Source of the DNA: Cycas panzhihuaensis
Lineage: Eukaryota > Cycadophyta
Assembly: GCA_023213395.1 (NCBI GenBank)
Contig: CM041465.1
Coordinates: 170,383,741 to 170,447,740 of the forward strand
Direction: 5' to 3'
Length of the DNA stretch: 64,000 nucleotides
Part shown: in pieces, positions 20,994-32,051 of the stretch
Layout of the letters: every line of letters starts with the position of its first letter
Position numbering within the stretch: position 1 is the stretch's first letter
The notes under the pieces: generated by a model
Database searches by the model: none
The model's input: the letters and a program-made list of their open reading frames with translations, nothing else
What the model was told of the DNA's origin: nothing
Translations under genes and position numbers: made by a program

Positions 20994-22250
20994 TCATATG
21001 TAGAATTTCTTAAGGAAATTTCCACTAACAACTTTCTCAAATTCAAGACCCTCCAAGGTTGCGATCCTATAGGCATCATTATCGAGGCTCATGAGAACGA
21101 TAAAAGGACCGATCCATTTAGGTCTGAATTTGGTCAGGTGATCATGAAGATATTCCAACTTGAGGACATGGTCCCTAAGATACAAAGGACAAGAACGGAG
21201 GTGTTTATTGTAGGTCCTTTGCGAGCGGGCTTTAGATGCGAGGTTATCTTGGTAAGAGGCTAAACGTCTTTCATCCAAGGCTTTGAGGTCTAAGAGGTGA
21301 TCCTGATGGGTAGACTCCTCATCGATAAGACCTCAAAGGGAAACTCATAGAGAAGGGATTTCCACTTCCAATGGGAGTACTGCCTCGGTCCCGTAAACTA
21401 GGGAGAATGGGGTCATTCCCGTAGCAGAACAGATAGAGATACGGTAGGCCCATAAGGCAGAAGGGAGCTAGAGGTGCCAATCTCTCTGAGATTGAGCAAC
21501 GGTTTTTTTTTAAGATATTGACAAGAGTTTTGTTGAATGATTCAACTTGACCATTCACTTGCAGGTAATAAGGAGACAAGGTTTTATGAGAGATCTTGAA
21601 TTTCTCACAAAGTTTATCCATCTCCTTGTTACAAAAAGAGTTTCATTGTCTGTAATCAAGACATCAGGAATCCCAAAGCGGCAAATGATGTGCTGGTAAA
21701 CGAAGGTAGCTATCGTTTTGCCAGGGGTAGTAGTCAAAGGAATGGCTTCCACCCATTTCATGAAGTATTTTGTGGCAATCAAGATAAACTTATGTTGCGA
21801 TGAAGAAGGCAGTGATATGGCCCTGATGAGGTCTAAACCCCACTAAGTGAAGGGCCACGGAGATACGATAGGATGAAGAGCCTCGAAAGGCACGTGGGAG
21901 ATCTTGGCATGCTCTTGACATTGCTGATAACTCAAGGCATAGGCATGGGTGTCCTTGAAAAGGGATGGCCAATAGTAACCCATACGGAGGATCCTCTGGG
22001 CCATGGATTGGCCCCCAAAGTAGCCCCTATAAATGCCATGGTGGCATTCACGAAGTATCTGGTCAACTTTCAAGAGTGACGCAATGGAGGAGGATCCTAT
22101 CAAAGGATCTTTTGTATAATACTTCATCCATGAGAAAGTATTATCTAGCAGTAGTCCAGATGCAGGACCTAACCTTATTACTGGCTTCTGGATGGTACTG
22201 TTGCTAAGTAAGTTACCACACAATGTCACTATACCACTCACTATCAATGA
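20994..22250 (-). pseudogene. Element B integrase
   Basis: Minus-strand pieces in order: ILRECHHGIYRGYFGGQS...YQQCQEHAK (zinc-binding region; the first Cys of the CxxC is Tyr), WGLDLI with the first core Asp after a stop, ITDNETLF with the second Asp, VNGQVESFNKTL with the Glu, and FRPKWIGPFIVLMSLDNDAYRI for the C-terminal module, ending NFLKKFYI. The normal NG after TDN has become NE. Frameshifts lie near 21640 and 21480 and a stop near 21845. It follows the RT-RNase H with only a short spacer of about 80 codons and no extra RNase H between them. Confidence 0.85.
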
Positions 22251-22425
22251 GTAGATGGGAAATAGTGCCCTGAATAGTCAGGATAGACTCATCAGAAAGG
22301 GAATCGTCAATGGGAGCATCGAATGAGTTAGGGATGGGGGCATCTACAAGTTGTTCCGCCACTACGATCCCCTTCTTTGATTTCTTGTTGACGATGTGGA
22401 GATCGAATTCCTGAAGAAGGACAGC

Positions 22426-23640
22426 TCAATGACCAACCCTACCTGTCAGGTCAGAACAAGTAAGTAAATAACGCAAGGGATCAGATTGAATGATCACCTT
22501 GGTAGTGTTACCGAGCAAGTAGTGTCTAAACTTCTTAGTTGCATGAACCAAGGAGAGACACTCTTCAGCTAGAGAATGGTTGAGTTCGGCAGCCACGAGA
22601 GTACGACTGATGAAGTAGATGGCCCTCTTGACTCCCGAATCATCCTCCTGAGCTAGCATAGCACCCAAGGACTCATCGGTTGCCAAGCTATAGAGAATAA
22701 AAGGCCTATCAAAGTAAGGGGATTCTAACGTCAGAGCGAAAGCAAGAGCTTCCTTAAGTCCTTCAAAATCTTGTTGGGTCTTAGCCGACCAAACAAAAAG
22801 GGCTTCCTTCTTTAATAGGTTTGTCAAGTGTTTAGCGTTCACAGTGAAATTCACCAGGAAACGCCTGAGGAAACCAAGTCTACCTAGAAACAACTTGATC
22901 TGTCGCTGAGTTCTAGGCGGAGGCATGTCAAGGATCACCTTGACTTTGTCAGGGTTAATTTGAATTCCTTGCTTTGACATAAGGAACCCAAGGAGTTTGC
23001 TAGAAGTAATGGCGAATACACATTTGAATGGGTTTAAACTTACGTGGTACTTGCGGCATCGTGTGAAGATGGACCGCAAGTTCGAAGGGCGATGGGCTCT
23101 AACATGCGAGAGACCCATCATGTCATCCATGAAGACCTCCAATGTGTTGTTGATAAGGTCATGGAAGATAAAATGCATTGCCCTTTGATAAGTAGCACCT
23201 ACATTTTTTAGTCTGAAGGGAATTACCTTATAGGCAAAGGTACCCCATGGGGTAGTAAAGGTCGTCTTGTGGCGGTCTTTGGGAGATATTTGAATCTGGT
23301 TATAACCAGAGAAGTCATCCATCAAGAACATAACTTTAAACCCAACAGTTCGATCAATGATCTGATCAATAAAAGGGAGTGGGAAGTTATCCTTAGGACA
23401 TGCGTTGTTGATGTCATGGAAATTAATGCACATTCATATGCTCCCATTCGTTTTAGCAACAGGAACGATGTTGGACACCTATTTAGGGTAGTCGATAGAA
23501 GTAATGAGTCTAGCATCTAGAAGTTTCTCAACCTCCATCTTGATGGTAGCTGAGAGTTTAGGATAGAGAGGACGTTATTTGTGGTGCACAGGGTGGGCGC
23601 CAGGAACAGTAGTAAGGTTGTGGGTGACGATAGAGGGGTT
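22426..23640 (-). pseudogene. Element B reverse transcriptase and RNase H
   Basis: The main frame (23433-22426) is open for 335 codons and starts inside the RT fingers at INFHDINNACPKDNFPLP. It includes FLMDDFSGYNQI, the catalytic box VFMDDMMGLS, FLMSKQGIQINPDKV and MPPPRTQRQIKLFLG. The connection and gypsy RNase H follow: FDRPFILYSLATDESLGAMLAQ and IIQSDPLRYLL. The N-terminal part (23434-23640) is in another frame. Catalytic Asp residues look intact, so this is the best preserved pol segment of B. The function is copying element RNA into DNA and degrading the template. FMDD in place of YVDD is an accepted variant. Confidence 0.9.
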
Positions 23641-23688
23641 GATTCCCTTCATGTCAGAGTAATCCCACATGAAAACATGCCGGAACTC

Positions 23689-24414
23689 CTAGAACAAAAG
23701 GGAAAACTCCCTTACCTCATTAGGAGAGCATTTAGCCCCCATCTTAATGACCTTACCCAGGGTGAGGACTATATCCTGGGTTGCCCCCATGCACATGGTA
23801 TTCCCCTCCTCGAAATAGAGGGAGGCAAGGTTAACGGGAGGAGACAGAATAGGGGATGGGATTGGGTCATCCAGAGTGGACCCAATCACTAAGATCTTTT
23901 GGTGGCCAAGCCTATGGTGGCCAGAAGGAAGGTTAGATGCGGAGCCCACTAAGTGCTCAAGCAAGGCCTCATCATCTTCGAAGTAATCCACCTCATGGAT
24001 GACCTTACTCCGAATAGACGAGGAATGAGAGGAAATAGGAGCAACAGGACCACGATGGTTGGTGGGATGCTCAACATCCCCAAAGGACTCTAAGGAAGAG
24101 TCAGGAAGGGGCCCTTCGTAAGGGTCAAAAGGAAGTTCCTTAGATTTACCACCTGCAGGGGGTGATAAAGAGGAAGAATCAAAGATTGGTGGATCGATAC
24201 GAGCCATAACATGTGAAACAAGGGGAAGACTAGTCTCTCCAACAAAAGGGGTTCCAGGATGGGGCCTAGAACGAGGAGAGTGTCTCCTACTGGTGCGAAG
24301 GAAAGAAACAGGGTGAGGTGAGTCCTTGTCCTCATCGTGTGACTCATTGTCACTAAACATAGCAAGGTACCCATAGCTTCCGACACCAATGGGAGCGAAG
24401 CGGGTGAGGCTCAA
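23689..24414 (-). pseudogene. Element B linker between protease and RT
   Basis: Open for 241 codons, rich in Ser, Pro, Asp and Glu. It includes MFSDNESHDED near the start and, near the end, EVDYFEDDEALLEHL, NLPSGHHRLGHQKILVIGSTL and MCMGATQDIVLTLGKVIKMG. The same motifs appear in C (about 37381-38174), so it is a true part of the polyprotein. I recognise no fold. Confidence 0.6.
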
Positions 24415-24559
24415 AGAAGAACATATGGGATCTTCTTCGAGATGAGACGAATCGGGTATACCGATAGAGCAAGTCGAGGCATGAGTACAAAGGCCTTTGT
24501 CCCCCTTTGTATGACCATGGCTTGCTTGGTTGGTTTGACATGTTTTTTTAACAAGTGGT

Positions 24560-25090
24560 TATTCACGGGAAACAACCCTCATTCGCCCATCATGGACAAA
24601 CTTGAGTTGCCCCCAGTGGGTTGAACACACGGCTCCCATCTGATCGAGCCATGGTCAACCCAAAAGAAGATTATATTCAATGTCTAAGTCAAGGACTACA
24701 ATATCAGTGAGGACAGTCTTGTCCTCAAGAGTGAGAGGGATCGAAATAGACCCTAAGGGAGTCTTCTCGCTACCGTCACAACCTTGGCATCGCCATAGAA
24801 CAGGTTCTAAGGTAGAAATGCCAAGCTCTTACATAACACGTAAGGGAATGGCATTAACAAAAGAACTATTGTCGACAATGGTCCTTCGTAAAGTGCAGTT
24901 AGGTGTGTCGATTGTGATGGTGAAAGGGAAGTTCCATTGGTATTTCTTTTCACAAGCAGGAAGAAGGTCTTTAGGGTCAAAGGGAATGATGGGCTCATGA
25001 CTTTGGGCGATACCCAAAGCATGAACGGGCATGTCACCCAATCCTAAAGCTTCCAAAAGAAGTGTCCATTATTCGGGACAACTTCTTAAG
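24560..25090 (-). pseudogene. Element B protease
   Basis: Minus-strand translation gives WNFPFTITIDTP, TLRRTIVDNSSFVNAIPLRV (active-site region; C has VVDNGSS here) and, downstream, a YNLLLG-PWLDQMGAVCST type stretch that matches the C-terminal strand of Tat-type proteases. The active-site Gly is Ser, which would be harmful. Stops and frame changes occur near 24600 and 24830. Confidence 0.7.
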
Positions 25091-25599
25091 ATGTCTATAA
25101 TAGACATCCTGGCTACCACGGTATAATGCTCGTCGACAATAGAAAAGGCCTTCCCCTTTACCGTGGGATGAGGAAGGGCTCTCCTGAAATCATAATGACC
25201 TAGACGAATGGGAATAGTCTTGGGAAGTAACGGAACTTCCGGAAGAGGATCAGGGTGTGGAACTAATGAAGAGGCACTGGATGCCTCTTTAACAGCTTAA
25301 GACCGAGCTAAAGCATATAAAGGGGTGGCCTTAAGCATTTCGATCACCTTCTTTTCCTTATTCTAGGATTGCGAAGGTGAAGGGGTACGATGGTTTGGGG
25401 AACGCGAGGAAGAAGATGAACCCCAAGTGCCCTTCCCTTTACCATGTGAAGGGTGGGAATTCAAAGATCTTCCCCGGTTCTGGTTATTCTTTGGTTGAGC
25501 ATTATGATCACGCTCCCCATGCTTGGAGAACGAATCCCTATGGATCAGTTGGTCAAGGTTGGGCCTTAAGGCCTGTTTAGGAGATGAGTCACGTTGTGG

Positions 25600-27632
25600 G
25601 GCATCCCTAGGATATTGAACCTGATAACGTGCATTGTCATGGAAACACTCCCTATGAACGGAACACCATTTATTCTCAAGCGAGGAATTAGTCTTCCTTG
25701 CTTGAGAGGATTAGGTGTTGCCACCCTTAGAGGGAGCGACTTGAGAGGCGTGTTGGATTTGTTTGTTAGAAGTGGGTGACGAAGGAGCTTGAAGTTTAAG
25801 TTCCTTCATCATACGTTCGAATGAACGTATAACAGAAGTGAGTGTATCTAGAGTCTTCTTAGTTGAGTGAGAAGAAGACCTAGTGGATTATTGCGGTTTG
25901 GCTTCTTTGGTTGTGGGAGTCACCTCACATCGTTGTGAGGGCTTAAGGGGCTTCTTGAGTCCAGCCTGGATGTCAATAGCTTCAAGCGCTAAGCACTTTG
26001 CAATGGCAAAATCACATGTGGTTGCCCCCATCTTAAGGACTTTCACATGGACTTCAGGGTGAAGTGCATTAACAAAGAGATCCCTCTTCAATTCCTTAGG
26101 CAAAGTAGCCTTAGTGGAATGGAGGAGGTCATGGAATCACCACACAAAGTCATGATTTAGCTCATCAAATAGATGAGCCATATCAAAGTAGTTGATGAAC
26201 TCATCCACAAGTTGTTAGAATGAGAAAATAGAATGAGCAGACAGCGATAAAACCATTTAAGGGCATCACCTTGTAGGTATCGTGAAAATAATTTCATCAG
26301 TATGTGATCATAGGCCCAATAGTCTATGCATGGTATAGAAAAACTACGGACGTGCTCTGTTGGATCATGTGATGAAGTTCCATTGAACTTAGGAACTTCA
26401 AGGGGATGAGGTGGTAAGTTGGTTCTTAGCACCTCAATAGACAATGGTGTCGATCTATAATCCATGAAGGGACATGCCCTCTCCTGGCTCATAGGATCAG
26501 CAAAGGATGTGGAAGGCAATAAACAAGGAATAGATAGGGGTCAAGGGCCCATCCCTCCTTGAGGAAATGTCCCTTGTTGAAAAGGGACTTGAGGATAAGC
26601 GCCTTGAAAGGAAGTTGGGTTCCCTTGTAAAGGCGCGATGTAAGGAGCTACGCAGGAAGGTGGAAATGAGGGGTGAGGGACTGGGTTCTATCCATATGGG
26701 TTGCCCGTGGGTGGCGCGACCCCATATAGATGCAAAGGGTCCACCTCATAGACCGGAATGTGGTTCCCTTTATTATACCCCCAAGGTTGAGATGTATAGC
26801 CTGGGGGTACGTAAAAAGAAGGACCACTAGGTTGGATTTAAGTCCACATGGGAGTGGACCCTACATGACTAGTAGTAGGGGTGTTAGTAGGACCTCTAGG
26901 CCTACTAGGAAATGCATATGACACGTTAGAAGGCAGCATGTTGGCTTGACTAGGGAAAGATATGCTAACCCCAAGATGGGAGAAAGACATACCGTGAGAG
27001 GTCCCTAAAGAGTTGGGACCATGGAGAGAAATATAAGGTGCAATGGACGTCCCTAAGGTAGATGTAAAGATCGAGTGGGATGGATGCATAGGCACAAAGG
27101 GGTTGCTTGTTGTGGGAGGTGTAGATGCAGATGAAGACAGTGGGACAGGCACAAATAAGGAAGGTACCCCACCACGCAAGGCGTCTTCAAACCACCTAGG
27201 ACGTGATTCAAGACAAGTAGCATGAAAGCACTCATTAATGGCTTTAACCACGTCGATAGGAGGGGTATCCACTTGATCGTAGGAGGTAGATGGGACCTCA
27301 AATGAAGTGGACCCCTCAGGGTGATCCTCATAAGAATCACCACTTGGGTGATGAATCTCAAGAGAAGAGGTGTCCTCTACTCCATAAGTAGAGGGATGAA
27401 CATCAAGTGGGTGATGTTGATCACCCGGATAGTAAATAGGATCATCACCCTCTTGGGTACACCCTGGAAGAGATGTGGGGAACTCATGAGCTCTCGAAGC
27501 AAAGGCATGATAAGCCTAATCTGAAGGGTATCCTTCTATTGTGGAATCAAAATCCGATGATGAAAGAAGACCATATGCAGGATCTTCTAATAAATGAGGC
27601 AAACTTCATAAATGACGTGAGAAGCATTGCAT
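25600..27632 (-). pseudogene. Element B gag
   Basis: It starts at ATG 27632 (MQCFSRHL, stop, SLPHLLEDPAYG, matching MRRFSRHLRG...LLEDPEY of C and D). A Ser/Pro/Thr-rich region with TPPIDVVKAINECFHATCL comes next, then FNGTSSHDPTEHVRSFS and YLQGDALKWFYR of the capsid (Retrotrans_gag) domain, and LKRDLFVNALHPEVHVKVLKMG. A degenerate zinc-finger-like CSVHRECFHDNARY lies near 25640, with its last Cys changed to Tyr. Multiple stops. At FNGTSSHDP this copy keeps the frame that C and D have lost. Confidence 0.8.
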
Positions 27633-27777
27633 ACAAAACTTGCTAATGTATTAGAAGAGGAAAAAAAATGCAAAATATGTGTTGGGGGCTGCCCAACGAA
27701 AGAGATAAGTGAAGAGAACTACTAAAAGGTAGTAACACCAACAAAGAGGGATAGAAACTAGCTCCCCTATTGGAAGG

Positions 27778-27795
27778 TTCCCCGTATGGTCGCTA
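27778..27795 (-). promoter_or_regulatory. Primer binding site of B (decayed)
   Basis: TAGCGACCATACGGGGAA on the minus strand, one base after the LTR end. It matches TGGCGACCACACTGGGAG of C and TGACGACCATACTGGGGA of D. From memory this type is complementary to the 3' end of tRNA-Arg, as described for Tat/Ogre elements. Confidence 0.55.
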
Positions 27796-27796
27796 G

Positions 27797-30566
27797 TGGA
27801 AGCACGTCTACGGGATAGTCACTGTGCTTGATAGGAATGGATGTGGTCAACAACTGGTGTTAAGGGTGTGGATGAGAACATAGAAGCAAAGGGAGCACCA
27901 CGCAGGGCATCTGTGCACCGGAGCACAAGTTCGAGACTCGCGAATAGCACCCAACTACCTTGGAGTAGCTTTCAATCTGAAAGAAAAGATGCATACAGGG
28001 GTAGCTTAGATGGTCTCAAGAGGAAGGTCACCCCACCCTTGGATGGCCAGAAGGAAGAAGAGGAATCCTCGATGGGTTTTCTTATGACAAAGGAAAACTA
28101 AGTTGACAGGGTGTAAGCAGAAGGCCTAGGATGAATGCGGGTAGGTTTCCCTAGTTTACTTGGTCTTAGACAAATACAACTAAGGGAAGAGGTCAAGGAA
28201 TGGACTAAAGACAACTCTCCCTTTTCTCTCTCTTTCACTCAATGTGCAAAGGATAAAAGAAAATAAAAAGGAAGTACAAGCGATTCGCATGCAAGCAAGC
28301 AAGCTAGATGAGATGCATCTATGGGTATTTTCAGGATGAATAGGAAAATGGGGGAGGGATGTATTTCCTGCTATGCCTTTTCCTATGAAAAGCAAACATG
28401 CAATATTCTTATGCAAGAGATGCAAGTAGCTAATCGATTTCCCTTTTTGCTCTTATGTAACCTATTAGATTAATGTAATAGATTTTGTACAAAAGCCAAA
28501 AGAAAAAGAGGTGACAGGAAAGAGGGACGGAACATACCTGGAAAGCATGGCAGTCGATGAAGGACCTCACTTGTGCATAACGTATGCCCTCTTGCCAATC
28601 GGTTGGTGTGTGACCAAGGTTGATGCAGAAGGTAGGGGCTTCCTTACCTTCCCCTTATAAGAGATAAGCAGAATGGAAAGAGATAAGGAAAGCAAGTGAA
28701 GCAAAAGGGAAAAGGAGGGCGAAGACTTACCCGGAACTGGTACGTCTTTTCATTTTGCGGATGTTGCTTTAGACCTACATACACAAGAGTTTCTCCCTTC
28801 CAAGAAGGGGCTGTAAGAAAGCTATATGTATACAAATATATGTAATGTAAATGCTAAAACATTATATTCAAATTAGAGTAACTACTGCCGTAAGAAACTC
28901 AAATCTTCTCAAGTAAACCATATACATCAAGCAAGAAAAGGAAAGGGCAGACTTAGGATGGTAAAACCATCTACTAAAGTTCTCCACACAGCCTTTAAGC
29001 ACAGCAAGGTGGGGGTATGTGGTAGTTTATGGGTAGCCAATAAGTATGAGAATAGACGGGGCAAGATGTTAGAGAGATACCAAGGTAACAGAGTCGCTAT
29101 GGACAACGATCCATCACACAAGTTTCACTGAAGACCCTAGGAGACACCGGGAAAACTTCAGGGGCACGAAGGAGGCCCAAAAGAGGGGCGTATAGGCCAG
29201 GAATTAGCATAGCAAGGGCTGCATACGTTGAAGTCCAGTGCAGGCCAAGACACCACCTTCTCCTAGTTATCCCAAGGAAAGCATGGAAGTAGGAGAAGAA
29301 AGACGGGAAGGGGGTTGCCCTTGGGGAGTAGGTCTGAGTGGGACAGATCCTGCCTTACTCCCTTCGCCCAACCTTTATGAGCCTTCTCTCGCTGCTTTCT
29401 TGAAGAAAACCAATGGAGAAACAGGGTGAAAATCTAAGAGTACAGAGCTAAACCCAAAGAAAGACAAAGTTTACTATAGCCAAAAGGGAAGAGAGTAGGA
29501 GAATATGCTTGAAAATGAGTTTAATATGGAAAGAATACATATAAAATTCAGAAAACAAGACCAAAGGTACCTATTGGGCTAAGTCTAGGGCAGATTTACC
29601 CCTGTAACCAGCAAGAAAGAGGAGGTCCTGTAAGGTTTGCAGGAGGTTTCCCTAAGAAAGGTTGTAGAAGACACTTGCTGAGGCATATTTCGAGGAGAAC
29701 CATGAAAAACTTGCTTGAAAGTGCCTAGAGGAGAGTCTCCCACTATGGAAGAGTGTTGTTGCAGGTGGGTCCTGAGCTGGAGTAGCAAGAAACATAGAGT
29801 TACAGGTGCACCTGTGGAAGAGAAGAGGAGAAGAGCATAAACGCAACAGCAGAAAGTTAAGTTGGAGAGCCAAGAGATATAAAATGAGGAGTTTTTTTAG
29901 AGTTATACCCATTACAACCCTAAATGAGCGAATAGGGTGCAAATAGGGCTGAGTTGGGTATGAGGCCACATGGCAATTCCATGAAAAAGGCAAGAACTGC
30001 CACAGCAGATTTAAAAAACAAGTTACAACAGTTGCACTGTGGTAAACTTCACGGTATTGCTTAGTTTACAGCGGTGCGGGACCGGGAAGCCAAAATGACC
30101 ATAGTCGAGGTTCTGGGAGCCCTAAAGGCTGATGTGGCAGGCCTGTGAGGGGCTGGCCCTCCTGTCTAGGTGGTTAGGGATAGTTCGAGAGGTATACGAA
30201 CAAGGCCAAACGAAACATAAAGGGCTAGGAGTCCCGGAGATGTCATGATAAGAACATAGGGTCAAGGTATGAGCAAATCATACAAGTCATGTGAGGCTTG
30301 AGGCAGAGTGGAGGTAGCGTGGAGGGTCGTAAAGTGCCACCTTGCGGAAAGGTAGGTCCCATGGGTCGTTATAGGCTCAAAATACGACAAACAGCATGAT
30401 CAAGCAAATGGATGCAAGGTGATCATACAAATGAAGCAGTAAGTCATGCAATGAGGCAATACTTCTGTCAACCTTTCCAAAGAAATAGTAAAAGTGAAAA
30501 GGGAGAAGCATACCTATGCTTACCTGAGTCAGCTTGTCCATATCCATTCCCAGTAGCTGGAAAACA
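27797..30566 (-). repeat. Element B 5' LTR
   Basis: 2770 bp, starting TGTTTTCCAGC (30566) and ending GCTTCCA (27797) on the minus strand. Collinear with 4965-6019 except for about 1.7 kb missing there. Near 30040-30085 it contains the same GTAAAC...CGGTA...TTAGTTTAC type inverted sequence as the other LTRs of the family. No gene is supported inside it. Confidence 0.88.
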
Positions 30567-30571
30567 GTTAC
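30567..30571. repeat. Target-site duplication of element B (GTTAC), right copy
   Basis: Partner of 4960-4964. Confidence 0.9.
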
Positions 30572-32049
30572 CCAACAAGGCTAGCATGAAACTATCCAAG
30601 AACATGAATATTTGAAAGCTTATTTAAAATATTACATGTATAAAAGAAATGTTTACCTAAGGGATGTAACAAATCCAAGTGAATAGAGTTACTTATGCAC
30701 TAATAAGTAGGTCTAATTTGTTGATAACAACTCACATAAAATATACAAGACACCCAAGCATTATATCCCTTAATGAAGCAATGCATAAGTGTTCATATTG
30801 CCTACCCATCTCAATGAGTTGTGTGTTTCATACCACATAACACTCATCAATAATAAGAGTGCAAATTGCTTCATATACATCTAAGGATAACCAAAGTGGA
30901 ATCCTCAACTCTATCTCAAATTGTAAATTTTAACACCAGTAAATTAATCCAATTTTATTAAAGTAGCAATCTAAATGTGTATTCATGACATGGTCTAATC
31001 ACGTCCCTTCAAGAGATGGTAGTAATCACCACCAAAACTACTAACCAATTTTGATAATTGCCTCTAAAACTAATATTCCTAGTTTATAGAATTCTCATAC
31101 TAGTTAGTTAATAGAAGCCAAACTTCAAATCAATGAGACAATATTTCCTATACTATGGAAAATCTCAAGTCAACTAGTTATCAAATCACAACTTTTAAAC
31201 ATAAAACCAAACTACTATTTCAACTTGTTTTCTCCATACTATAGTGTATACTCCTAAAAAAAATCAAAGTTCTTTATTGAATTATATTTTTACCAATCAT
31301 AGAGTCACAGTCCAACTCTTTGCATTCTCTGGATTCTCTAAGTTCTTCTCTACTCCCAACCTATCTCAACTAATTCCCTACCGTTTTCTTTATTATCTCT
31401 CTATTATTTTGACTTTTCCATTTTCTCTTCTATAGTTGATTCCTTGCTAGTACATGTCATTAAAGTTGGGTGGTTGAAATATGAGCTATAGTGGATGTAA
31501 AGTGTTTTTAGTTATTACTGTTTAAACTAGCTATTGGCTATCCACCATGTCCAAATTACTAAGAACATATCTATGTCATACGTCTCTTAATTATCTTTAT
31601 TGTCCAAATCTCTAAGTACATTTGTTGTGACTTCAATGAGGCTAGTCTAGAGTAATTTTTTTTACCAATCAGAAAATAGTCAGTGGAATTATATAGGCTA
31701 GTCATTTTCTCATCTTTGTAACCTTTTAGGTGGTCATTTAATCACAAAGGTTTGTTCATGAGATCACACAGAAAATCCTTTCTATGTTTCCCACACATCA
31801 TTTCATTTGCAAAATAGACAAAAGTTTTTTACTTAGAAATCTTAACACTCTAATCAGCTGAATTATATACTTAAATGAAGCCATAAAATTTTCTAAATCT
31901 ATTATCTACTCTTACATTTGTATTTCCCCTCTATTCCTCCTTCATTTATATTGTATGCTATTCCATTTTAACTACCCATATGAGTAATATAGTTGGCTTT
32001 GGAATTATGTAAGCCATAACAAAATAAAAATTACATAATAAAAATCACG
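30572..32049. other. AT-rich spacer, no gene seen
   Basis: Before B inserted, this joined 4959 through GTTAC. Its right end borders the broken 5' LTR of C. It might include the missing part of chromovirus E's 3' LTR, since E is cut by C, but I could not align it. Confidence 0.5.
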
Positions 32050-32051
32050 AC

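Larger units (their letters stand above)
4965..30566 (-). mobile_element. Element B: Ty3/gypsy Tat-like LTR retrotransposon, with A nested in it
   Basis: The element runs on the minus strand: 5' LTR 27797-30566, primer site, gag, protease, linker, RT-RNase H, integrase, then a plus-strand (antisense) two-exon gene, a second RNase H, a 3' noncoding stretch interrupted by element A, and 3' LTR 4965-6019. The ends are TG...CA with perfect GTTAC duplications. Without A and its extra duplication the element is about 15.3 kb. The order RT-RH-INT makes it Ty3/gypsy. The second RNase H, the Arg-type primer site and the large size point to the Tat/Ogre branch. All coding parts carry stops or frameshifts, though the RT-RNase H core is open over 335 codons. 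Confidence 0.9.
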
